In this document: in pieces, positions 32,170-40,013 of the stretch
Layout: each line of letters opens with the position of its first letter
Numbering within the stretch: the first letter of the stretch is position 1
Assembly: GCA_964432945.1 (NCBI GenBank)
Contig: CAYSPO010000010.1
Span: 1 to 40,821 of the forward strand
Direction of reading: 5' to 3'
Length of the DNA: 40,821 nucleotides
Source of the DNA: CAYSPO01 sp964432945
Lineage (GTDB): Bacteria; Bacillota; Clostridia; Tissierellales; Peptoniphilaceae
Notes under the pieces: generated by a model
Database searches by the model: none
Told to the model about the DNA's origin: nothing
What the model saw: only the letters and a program-made list of their open reading frames with translations
Position numbers and translations under genes: made by a program

Positions 32170-33351
32170 GTGAGTAAAGGCTTAGGAAAAGATTATAATA
32201 TAATTGAAGATATCTTAAATAAAACAAGCCAAGAAATTGAAAATATGGATAATATTAATATCCTAGTCTGCGGTAAAACAGGAAGTGGTAAATCCACCCT
32301 AATTAATTCTCTATTTAGAGATAATTTAGCAGAAACAGGTATAGGAAAACCTATAACCCAACACCTTAGAAAAATAAGTAAAAAGAATATACCTCTTATC
32401 CTTTATGATACAAGAGGCTTAGAATTAGATGCTGAAATTCAAAAGCAAGTTATTACAGAAATAAATGAATTAGATAAGAAAACAAAAGACACAAAAGATC
32501 AGCTTAATCTTTGTTATTATTGCGTGAATGCAGGGGCAAATAGGATTGAACCAATGGAAATTGATCTTATTAAACAAATATCTGAAAAAATTCCAGTAAT
32601 TATTGTACTGACAATGTCTATTGGAGAGCTTGCCCAAGATTTAAAATCATATATCGAAAACCTAAATCTATCTGTTATAGGAATAATAAATGTTATGGCA
32701 AAAGATTATAAGGTTTCTGATGATTATACGATAAATGCTTTTGGATTAAAAGAATTGGTAGGGCTTTCTTTAGAAGCAATACCAGAGGAAACTAGAAGGG
32801 CTTTTAATAATGCCCAGCAAGCAGATATAGATAGAAAAGCAGAAGAAGCTGCTAGCTGGGCGAAAAAATATGTAGCAGCCGCTTTTGGAGTAGGATTTAC
32901 TCCAATACCATTCGCAGATGCTAGTCTCTTAGTTCCTATGCAAGTAACAGTTATTGCGCATATAACTGCCATCTTCGGCATATCTCTAGATAAATCTGCC
33001 ATAGTTTCTCTAGTTGCTGCAATTGGAGGAACTGGAGGTGCAACTGTTCTTGGCAGATCTATTGTTTCTAACATTATGAAATTTGTTCCAGGAGCCAATA
33101 TTGCAGGAGGAGCTATATCTGGAGCAACAGCAGCTCTTGTTACTTCAGCTTTAGCATCAGCCTATATAAAAGTTTTATCTATTATAACAAAAAGAGAATA
33201 TTTAACTGGACAATCAGCTACTGAAGACTTAGGTCCTATGATGAAAGAAGAGTTCAAGAACCAATTAACTATAAGAAAAAACAAAGATATAAAAACTAAA
33301 GAAAAACAAAGTCTATTTGTTAAGATAAGAAACAAATTCAAAAAAAATTAG
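32170..33351 (+). CDS. Membrane-associated GTPase with DUF697-like C-terminal region
   Basis: 393 residues. Walker A/G1 is CGKTGSGKST near residue 31-40, the G2 Thr is in GIGKPITQH, and G3 is LYDTRGLE. The G4 position reads VLTMS rather than NKxD, so guanine specificity is uncertain. The C-terminal half (about 225-350) has Ala/Gly-rich hydrophobic helices with FGVGFTPIPFADASLLVPMQ, as in YcjF/DUF697 proteins, and a Lys-rich tail. I chose a GTG at 32170, preceded by AGGTGG at the right spacing. A GTG at 32140 would add ten residues but has no ribosome site. Role unknown; relatives are dynamin-like or Era-like proteins. Confidence 0.82.
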   Translation: MSKGLGKDYNIIEDILNKTSQEIENMDNINILVCGKTGSGKSTLINSLFRDNLAETGIGKPITQHLRKISKKNIPLILYDTRGLELDAEIQKQVITEINELDKKTKDTKDQLNLCYYCVNAGANRIEPMEIDLIKQISEKIPVIIVLTMSIGELAQDLKSYIENLNLSVIGIINVMAKDYKVSDDYTINAFGLKELVGLSLEAIPEETRRAFNNAQQADIDRKAEEAASWAKKYVAAAFGVGFTPIPFADASLLVPMQVTVIAHITAIFGISLDKSAIVSLVAAIGGTGGATVLGRSIVSNIMKFVPGANIAGGAISGATAALVTSALASAYIKVLSIITKREYLTGQSATEDLGPMMKEEFKNQLTIRKNKDIKTKEKQSLFVKIRNKFKKN

Positions 33352-33377
33352 AGAAAACCTAAGTTTTCTCTTTTTTT
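33342..33377. terminator. Bidirectional terminator between the GTPase and HD genes
   Basis: 9-bp stem AGAGAAAAC (33350-33358) with GTTTTCTCT (33363-33371). A T-run follows in the plus direction and a run of eight T (A on plus, 33341-33347) in the minus direction. It serves two convergent genes. Confidence 0.88.
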
Positions 33378-33385
33378 ATTAATAA

Positions 33386-33991
33386 TTACCATTCTTTATA
33401 GAACTCTTCTAAAAAATATTCCATAAACTTATGCCTAGACTCTGCCATTTCTTTTCCAGATTCAGTATTCATTTTATCTTTCAAAAGAAGTAATTTATCA
33501 TAAAAATGGCTAATTGTATCTAATCCATCTTCACTATCAGGATCATACATAAGTCTATTTTTATATCCCCCATAGGTGAATGCTCTGCCGATGCCTATTG
33601 CTCCTATAGCATCTAACCTATCAGCATCTTGAACAATCTTCCCTTCAATGCTTTCTATCTTGTGTGTGTTTTTACCAGACTTAAAAGATATATTGTTTAC
33701 TATATAAACAATCTTTTTAATATCCTTATCTATAACTCCTTCATTTTTAAGAAAATCTGTTATTATATTTTCTCGGTCTATATCTGTGTAACCAAACTTA
33801 TGGTCAGCGATGTCATGAAGAAGTGCTGCTAAAGCGAGAATAAAAAAATCTACTTCTTTTTCTTTTTTGGCAATTTCTATAGAATTTTCATAAACTCTTT
33901 TAACATGCCACCAGTCATGGCCTGATCCTTCTTTTTCTAATCTAGCTTTAACAAAATTTATAGTATTATTAATTATTCTTTCTTTATTCAT
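33386..33991 (-). CDS. HD-domain phosphohydrolase (YedJ-like)
   Basis: About 201 residues. Metal-binding HD motifs: GHDWWHVKRVYENS (first His), LLHDIADHKFG (the HD pair), and DADRLDAIGAIGIGRAFTYGGYKN (second Asp), the layout of the YedJ/uncharacterised HD hydrolases. The likely substrates are phosphorylated nucleotides; specificity is unknown. I prefer the ATG at 33989-33991; a GTG two codons upstream (33997) is also open and the AGGTGG is close to both, so the start is uncertain by two residues. Confidence 0.9.
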   Translation of the reverse strand: MNKERIINNTINFVKARLEKEGSGHDWWHVKRVYENSIEIAKKEKEVDFFILALAALLHDIADHKFGYTDIDRENIITDFLKNEGVIDKDIKKIVYIVNNISFKSGKNTHKIESIEGKIVQDADRLDAIGAIGIGRAFTYGGYKNRLMYDPDSEDGLDTISHFYDKLLLLKDKMNTESGKEMAESRHKFMEYFLEEFYKEW

Positions 33992-34050
33992 AGCCACCTA
34001 ATTTCTTAACTCTTTATATTTATACTTTATAAGTATAGCAGGAAATATTG

Positions 34051-34096
34051 AAAAAAAACAAAAAAAGAAACTGCTATAAGAGTACATCAGTTTCTC
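34051..34096 (-). terminator. Terminator of the CWB2-LRR surface protein gene
   Basis: AGAAACTG (34066-34073) pairs with CAGTTTCT (34088-34095), followed in the minus direction by long T-runs. Confidence 0.78.
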
Positions 34097-34125
34097 AGAT
34101 ATTTTATGAATTTTAAATATTATTT

Positions 34126-36672
34126 TTATAATTCGCAAGTATCTCCATCACAATCAGCTTGAATAGTTAGGTCTAATTTAACTGTTTCATCTTTATAAGT
34201 ATATTCAACAGTATAAGAACCTTTTTTCAAAGCTTCTTGTTCTAAAGATTCTTCACTAGCTTCTGAATTTAAAAATTTTATCTCAACTTCTTTTCTTATG
34301 CTTTCATTTTTTACTAGTGTATTAAATTCATAAACTGGGATTTGAGATTCAGTTAATTTCAATTGATTTGTAGTTAATTCTAAAGCCTTTACTGGCTCTT
34401 CTACATCTAAATCTGAATCAGTTGGTGTATCTGAAAGATTTACTTTTAAAATGAATGTTCCCCATTGATGATAATTTACAAACCATTGAGCCGCATACAT
34501 ACCATTTTCTACACCTTCTGGTAAGATATATTTTCCATCTTTATATTGTAAAGTTAACTTTCCAGCAGTTTCAATTAATTCTTGTGTGTTATTATCAACT
34601 TTAGGTTGATTTTTATTTCCACTATTAATTACTTCATATAGAATTACTTCTGACTCTTCATTTTTTACTAAGTCAATAACTTTAGAGTCAAAATCTTTTA
34701 CTTCTGGTAATGAAAATTCTTTTTCTTCAACATCTACTTCAACTAATTCTTTAGCATAACCTCTACCTTTATCAAGTTTTTCTAACTTTCCAAGTGGGCT
34801 AAGATCATAAAATCTATTGTTGCTTCCATTAAATTTATTTAATTTAGTTAAATTTTCTAATGGTTTTAAATCTGCGACATGGTTATCAGTTATCTCTAGT
34901 TTAGTTAGATTAACAAGAGTTTTTAAAGCTTCAATACTATCAATATTATTAGCATTTAAGTATAAAATTTCTAAGCTAGTTAAATCAGATAATACTTCAA
35001 TATCTGAAATATTATTATTCTTAAAGTTAAGTTCTTTTAACTTAGTAAGTTTTGATAAACTACTAATATTTTCAATCTTATTATCGCATAAATTAAGTTT
35101 TTCTAGTTTTTCTAATTCTTTTAGAGCTTCAATATTTTCAATATTCTTATTATAGTTTAAATCTAAGTAAGTTAATTCTTTTAAATCACTTAAAGCATCA
35201 ATATTATTAATTTTATTACTATCTAAAATTAAGTTATTTAATTTTGTTAAATTAGCTAAGTCTGAAATATCTTCAACTCCATAGTCAGAAATTGTTAATC
35301 TTTCTAGATTAACAAGGTTTTTAATAGGAGAAATATCAGAGATTTCTAATTCTTCCCCTGCCATATTTCCAATAGATAAGTCTTTTAAAGAAGTAATTTC
35401 TGATAAAAATGATAAATCTTTAATATCAAAATTATTTAAGTATAAAGTTTCTAAAGATTTTAATTCTTTTAAAACATCAAAATTTTCAATGTTATTGTAG
35501 TAAGCTTTATCAATATCTAAATAATTTAAATTTTCAGCAAACTCTAACCCTGTTAGGTCATCAACTTGATATAAATATTCTAGTTTAGTTACTTTTTTAA
35601 TATCTTCTTTATTTACTTTTTCATCTTTTGCTCTGTCTTTAGAGATATTTTTGTTAATAGCTCCTAATAGATTAGCATCTGGAATATTTACAAAATCTTC
35701 TTTATCTTCAACTGGTTCTTCTTGTTCAATTTCTTTTATTTTATTAACTACTTCTTCAGAAATTGAATCTTCCCCACCAACTATAATAACTTCTTTAACT
35801 TGAGCTTTTATAAATTGCTCTAAGTCTTCACTTATTTGATTTGGAGCTGTTAAAATAATTGGAGCATCATTTTTAATTGCAACTTGAATAGCAGATAAAC
35901 CATCAGGATAATCAGTCCCCTTAACTAGAACTATTTTATCTGAGTTAGCAAATCCTGCTTTAGCAATTTGCATAGAAGTTTCATATTTATTTTCTCCCCA
36001 ATATCTATCTCCTTTTAAATTAGGTATATCAATAGAATTAGGTCCTCCAAAAATTATATTATTTTCAGATTTAGGCGCTCCAGCTGGAATCTCTTTACCA
36101 TTAGTTAAAATCAACGAATAACCTTCAAGTTTTGCAAGAAAGGCGCCGCCAGATAAAGCGTCTGCATAATTATTTCCAGAAGCATACGCTATGCCTTTTG
36201 TACATCCCATATCAATTAATTTGTTAGCTACATCAACTGAAGTTTCATAACGATTCTTACCTGCTAATCTACTTACATTTGCTTTTGATTCAAGTTTATG
36301 AAAAATACTTGATGAAACAGAATTTTCCCCACCTATTATGTAAATGTTTTTTGGAGAAAGCCTGTCTATTTCTTTTTCTACATCACTTTCTAAATCTTTT
36401 GACTTAGTTAAAAGAATCGGTGCATCTAGTTTAGCTGCTATTGTACCTGCTACTAGGGCATCAGCATAATTTTCACCACTAGCTAAAATAATATTGTCTG
36501 TTTTTTCAGGATAAGAGTCTTTAGATGATTCTATTGCAGTTATATATCTATTCTCTCTCCCTATTCTTTTCATACTAATGTTTACTTTCTCATCAGCACG
36601 AACTGGTAGTATGCTAGTAAAAACTATTACCAAAGCTAATAATACACCTATTTTTTTCTGAATATTTTTCAT
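34126..36672 (-). CDS. Secreted CWB2-repeat and leucine-rich-repeat surface protein
   Basis: 848 residues. The signal peptide 1-26 ends VRA-DE. Three cell-wall-binding repeat 2 (PF04122-type) units follow: about 35-128 (IGRENRYITAIESS...ASGENYADALVAG...IIGGENS), 134-220 (LAGKNRYETSVDVA...YADALSGG) and 223-308 (WGENKYETSMQIA...VIIVGGEDS). CWB2 triplets anchor proteins non-covalently to the wall. Residues ~345-650 hold about a dozen internalin-type leucine-rich repeats of ~22 residues (for example LNLCDNKIENISSLSKLTKLKE). The last ~200 residues, including WFVNYHQWGTF, and the CDGDTCEL tail are not recognised. There is no LPXTG, so attachment would be by CWB2. Start: ATG at 36670-36672 with AAAGGAGG. 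Role: probably adhesion or ligand binding (inference). Confidence 0.92.
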   Translation of the reverse strand: MKNIQKKIGVLLALVIVFTSILPVRADEKVNISMKRIGRENRYITAIESSKDSYPEKTDNIILASGENYADALVAGTIAAKLDAPILLTKSKDLESDVEKEIDRLSPKNIYIIGGENSVSSSIFHKLESKANVSRLAGKNRYETSVDVANKLIDMGCTKGIAYASGNNYADALSGGAFLAKLEGYSLILTNGKEIPAGAPKSENNIIFGGPNSIDIPNLKGDRYWGENKYETSMQIAKAGFANSDKIVLVKGTDYPDGLSAIQVAIKNDAPIILTAPNQISEDLEQFIKAQVKEVIIVGGEDSISEEVVNKIKEIEQEEPVEDKEDFVNIPDANLLGAINKNISKDRAKDEKVNKEDIKKVTKLEYLYQVDDLTGLEFAENLNYLDIDKAYYNNIENFDVLKELKSLETLYLNNFDIKDLSFLSEITSLKDLSIGNMAGEELEISDISPIKNLVNLERLTISDYGVEDISDLANLTKLNNLILDSNKINNIDALSDLKELTYLDLNYNKNIENIEALKELEKLEKLNLCDNKIENISSLSKLTKLKELNFKNNNISDIEVLSDLTSLEILYLNANNIDSIEALKTLVNLTKLEITDNHVADLKPLENLTKLNKFNGSNNRFYDLSPLGKLEKLDKGRGYAKELVEVDVEEKEFSLPEVKDFDSKVIDLVKNEESEVILYEVINSGNKNQPKVDNNTQELIETAGKLTLQYKDGKYILPEGVENGMYAAQWFVNYHQWGTFILKVNLSDTPTDSDLDVEEPVKALELTTNQLKLTESQIPVYEFNTLVKNESIRKEVEIKFLNSEASEESLEQEALKKGSYTVEYTYKDETVKLDLTIQADCDGDTCEL

Positions 36673-36700
36673 AAATCCTCCTTTTAAATATGTAATTTTT

Positions 36701-36722
36701 AAACTAAAACCGTTTTAAGTTT
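36701..36722. promoter_or_regulatory. Near-perfect palindrome in the leader of the CWB2-LRR gene
   Basis: TAAAAC, a central C and GTTTTA form an exact palindrome (36705-36717), extended by AAACT/AAGTTT with one bulge. It lies about 20 bp upstream of the Shine-Dalgarno of the surface protein. It could be an operator or leader structure; no regulator is assigned. Confidence 0.4.
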
Positions 36723-36875
36723 ACAAAACATCAGTATAGATAGCAATGTTATTGAAGAATTTTTATGAAAATAAACTTTAATAAATTTGTTTTATATCAC
36801 TAAATAAATAATTATAAAGTTAGTTATGTATAGTGCGATTATGTGACAAATAAATATTTCGTTAAAATATTATAG

Positions 36876-37775
36876 TTAAAAATAACCCCATTTTATTCCA
36901 TTTTCTATTACTTTAAAATTAATTTCTTTTGTCTCGAAAAGCTCTCCATCTCTATTACAAATTAAATCTGTCCTTGATTTAATTTTACCTGACTTAACTT
37001 TATAATCCTTTATATGCTTGGAATTTAAGTGTTTACCGAATTTATATCTTATAGCTAAAGGAATTAATTTTAAAAGAGGTAATTTGTCACAAGTTACAAC
37101 ATTTAATATTCCATCATCTAATTTTCCATGGGGAGCTGGATTAAAACCTGAACCATAATAACTACCATTACATATAGCAAGTAAGGTAATGGCTTTTTTG
37201 AATCTAACTTTTTCATCATTTTCTAATATTAATTCTGCATCAATATCTTCATATTTAATATTTTTTAAAGATATAAATACAGATTTTAAAAATGCCTTTT
37301 CTCCTAAATGAGGTTCTTCTTCTAAGATATTATAGGCTGTTTTAAGGACAGTATTATCAAATCCAACACTTGTAATATTTATGGACTTTATCCCATTAAC
37401 ATCTATAATGTCAATATCTTTAATTATAGGATCAAAAGTATCTTCTAATTTAAATTTTCTATAATTAAAATTTTTAGAAAAATCGTTAGCTGTACCCATA
37501 GGAATAAGAGAAATAGCAGTATCTGTGCCTGATAAAACATCTGCCACCTCTCCTAATGTTCCATCGCCACCACAAATAACGACTAATTTATTTTCAAAAT
37601 CTTTTTTTGAAAACTCCAAAGCCGCATCTCTTGCATGGTCTTTATATTCTGTTGTTACTATCTCTATTTCATCAAGTCTATCGTTTTTAGCATAAACATT
37701 GATAAGCTGATTTTTGAAAGCTAGAAAATCTTTTTTTCCCGCCTTGGAGCTCAATATAAATAATTTTTTAATCAT
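36876..37775 (-). CDS. Diacylglycerol kinase / YegS-BmrU family lipid kinase
   Basis: 299 residues of the diacylglycerol kinase catalytic superfamily, a cytoplasmic, membrane-associated lipid kinase. The nucleotide motif GGDGTLGEVADVL is near residue 70-82, PMGTANDFSKNF near 98-109, and the late GYGSGFNPAPHGKLDDGILNVV-like stretch reads YYGSGFNPAPHGKLDDGILNVV. Whether it acts on diacylglycerol for phospholipid recycling (DgkB-like) is inferred. Start: ATG at 37773-37775; a Shine-Dalgarno, GAGGGTG, lies upstream. Single gene. Confidence 0.92.
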   Translation of the reverse strand: MIKKLFILSSKAGKKDFLAFKNQLINVYAKNDRLDEIEIVTTEYKDHARDAALEFSKKDFENKLVVICGGDGTLGEVADVLSGTDTAISLIPMGTANDFSKNFNYRKFKLEDTFDPIIKDIDIIDVNGIKSINITSVGFDNTVLKTAYNILEEEPHLGEKAFLKSVFISLKNIKYEDIDAELILENDEKVRFKKAITLLAICNGSYYGSGFNPAPHGKLDDGILNVVTCDKLPLLKLIPLAIRYKFGKHLNSKHIKDYKVKSGKIKSRTDLICNRDGELFETKEINFKVIENGIKWGYF

Positions 37776-37883
37776 TTTTCACCCTCGTAATTATATTAAA
37801 TTTATGGATGTAACTCAAATAATAAATTTTTCAACATATATAATATATTTTTTTACAAAGATATTTATTAACTAACGGATTAT

Positions 37884-37919
37884 AAAAAAAGAATGCTACT
37901 AGATAAATAGTAACATTCT
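37884..37919 (-). terminator. Terminator of the sortase gene
   Basis: 12-bp stem 37890-37901 with 37908-37919 and a 6-nt loop. One plus-strand C-A mismatch becomes a G-U wobble in minus-strand RNA. Seven T follow. Confidence 0.9.
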
Positions 37920-37930
37920 AAAATAAATAA

Positions 37931-38722
37931 CTATTTCTCATCTAAAACTGCGACTACTAAAAGTCTCGCATCACTAGTTTCAAAAGTGCAAGTTGATAAA
38001 GTTAGAAGTTTTGAATCTTCTTTTATATCTTCATCAATATAATTATCTGTTCTTATTTCAATATCCTCTAAATAATCTATGGCATTGTATTCCTTATCAA
38101 AGTCTAAAATCTGATTGAAATAAAAGTCATTATTGTTACTTAAATCTAAAAACATTCCAGATATTATTTTATAATGGTACTCTTGGTCTTCAAAATATAA
38201 ATATATATCTCTATTATTTTGTAAATAATCATACTCATTATACCTTATAAGATCCGAAAACATATTACCATTTTGCATATTGTGACCATAGAGAACTAAA
38301 TTATCAGAAGTCTTATAATCATTTTCATAATCTAAATAGATAGCTCCATTTTTATCATATTCATTATTAATATTATGGTTAAGATAGTAGTCATTATTTG
38401 ATGTTTGTAAAATTGGATAATATATTTGTGTGTTTGGAATATCTATTATACCAATAACATCTGGATTAATTCTTTTCAAAGCATTTATCTCATTAATCTT
38501 ATTCCTTTTAACTTCAACTATCTCTTGAATTTCGCTATTGCCAGACGAATCTCCTTCATCAGTTGACTCAGAAGTTATATCTTCAATTCTCTTTTCTTCG
38601 ATTTTTCTAATTTTATTAACTACTTCTTTGTTTTTATCTTGTTTAAACCTATTACCAAAATAAAATAGGCCTATAGTAACAATTAATAAAAACATCAAAA
38701 TTCTTTTAATATTATTTCTCAT
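37931..38722 (-). CDS. Class B sortase
   Basis: 263 residues. One N-terminal anchor (about residues 8-24, ILMFLLIVTIGLFYFGN) and a charged linker precede the sortase domain from about residue 85 (NPDVIGIIDIPNTQIYYPILQ). The catalytic His is in NLVLYGHNM, the Cys in TLSTCTFE and the Arg in SDARLLVVA. The additional helical segment between strands 6 and 7 (RYNEYDYLQNNRDIYLYF ... FNQILDFDKEYN) is a class B feature. I chose the ATG at 38722, which has AAGGGTGA; an ATG at 38779 would run back through a terminator-like hairpin. It lies 60 bp after the Cna-B surface protein that carries an IPWTG signal, its probable substrate. Confidence 0.9.
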   Translation of the reverse strand: MRNNIKRILMFLLIVTIGLFYFGNRFKQDKNKEVVNKIRKIEEKRIEDITSESTDEGDSSGNSEIQEIVEVKRNKINEINALKRINPDVIGIIDIPNTQIYYPILQTSNNDYYLNHNINNEYDKNGAIYLDYENDYKTSDNLVLYGHNMQNGNMFSDLIRYNEYDYLQNNRDIYLYFEDQEYHYKIISGMFLDLSNNNDFYFNQILDFDKEYNAIDYLEDIEIRTDNYIDEDIKEDSKLLTLSTCTFETSDARLLVVAVLDEK

Positions 38723-38739
38723 ATCTTCACCCTTTAAAT

Positions 38740-38773
38740 AAATATCAACTGGCCCATTTGCCAGTTGATATTT
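38740..38773 (-). terminator. Intercistronic hairpin between the surface protein and sortase genes
   Basis: A perfect 14-bp stem (38740-38753 with 38760-38773) and 6-nt loop. Only a weak T-rich tail (TATTTATTT) follows in the minus direction. It probably lowers, rather than stops, sortase transcription, or shields the 3' end of the surface-protein mRNA. Confidence 0.7.
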
Positions 38774-39486
38774 ACCCATTATCTTATTTATTAAATTTCT
38801 TATTTACAAAGTATAATAAACCTACTAATAAAAGTAAAGAATATGGTACGGTTATTGGATCTGATCCTGTCCAAGGAATAGCTTTACCTTTTGCAGCATT
38901 CTTACTTATAGTATTTACAGTTTCTTTTACAGTTTCTTTAATATTTTCTACAATACTTTCTTTATAAGTTTTTGTTACATCGTAGCCTTCAACTTTGGAT
39001 TCATAATTTTTTACAGAATCTTCACTAATAGTATATTTTACTTCTTCTTCATTTTGGTATTTAGGGAATTTTCCAAAATCCCATTTCCATTCATCTTTTG
39101 CATTTACAATTTTCTTATCAATTTCTTTTCCGTTTGCAAATAAACGAATAGTAATTTCTTCTGGTCTTTTACCTTCCTTATTATTGTTATCTTCCCAAAT
39201 TTTCTTCCCACTTATATCAATAAATATATCTTTATTTTGTCCACCTGTTTCTATTTCAAAGTCTTCACTCAAACTATTGATTATAGTAAATCCTTTAGAC
39301 ATATCACCAGTGATTTTTATATTATACATTTTGTCATTTAGTTTAATAGTATTTTCACTAGCTATACCATCTTTATCTAATTCCACAACAGTGTACTCGA
39401 AATTTTCACTTTCCAAAGTTTCAGAAACTTTTAGATTATCAAAACTTGCTTTCCAGTTATTATCTGAATTTAGAACTTGAATTTGT

Positions 39487-39659
39487 CCAGTTGCTTCTCC
39501 ATCTTTATATAACTCAACTTGAATTGATTCTACTGGTGCTGTTATTTCTTTACCTGTATAATCTGTCCATTCTTTTTCTACTTTTACACTTCTTTCAGCT
39601 GGTTCTAGTGGTACAATATTAAACTCTTTGCTATTTGTAATTGTGTAGCCTTCAGCCAT
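39487..39659 (-). repeat. Near-identical Cna-B coding repeat, copy 1
   Basis: This 173-bp block differs at only a few positions from 39841-40013. It encodes the MAEGYTITNSKEFNIV...VEKEWTDYTG segment. The full repeat unit is 354 bp (118 codons). Confidence 0.9.
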
Positions 39660-39840
39660 TGTACCTGTGATATTTACTTTATAAGTGTGGTCAGCAAAAG
39701 TAATTCTATCTACTGCATTTCCTTCTGAATCAAGTTCTACTACTGTGTATTCATAAAGATCAGAGTTTATTGTTTCCGATATTTTTAAATTATCAAAGCT
39801 AGTTTTCCAGTTACTATCTTAATTTAGAACTTAAATTTGT

Positions 39841-40013
39841 CCAGTTGCTTCTCCATCTTTGTATAACTCAACTTCAATTGATTCTACTGGTGCTGCTATT
39901 TCTTTACCTGTATAATCTGTCCATTCTTTTTCTACTTTTACACTTCTTTCAGCTGGTTCTAGTGGTACAATATTAAACTCTTTGCTATTTGTTATAGTGT
40001 AGCCTTCAGCCAT
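39841..40013 (-). repeat. Near-identical Cna-B coding repeat, copy 2
   Basis: Exactly 354 bp upstream (in gene direction) of copy 1. The rest of each 354-bp unit is much more divergent, suggesting recent gene conversion or unequal exchange in this block. Confidence 0.9.

Noticed and set aside
34817..35155. Plus-strand open frame inside the LRR gene
   Set aside because: It is an antisense shadow of the repetitive Leu/Asn codons of the minus-strand gene, without a ribosome site.
38723..38779. Upstream start of the sortase gene at 38779
   Set aside because: It would translate through the 14-bp hairpin, and the ATG at 38722 has its own ribosome site and begins just before the membrane anchor.
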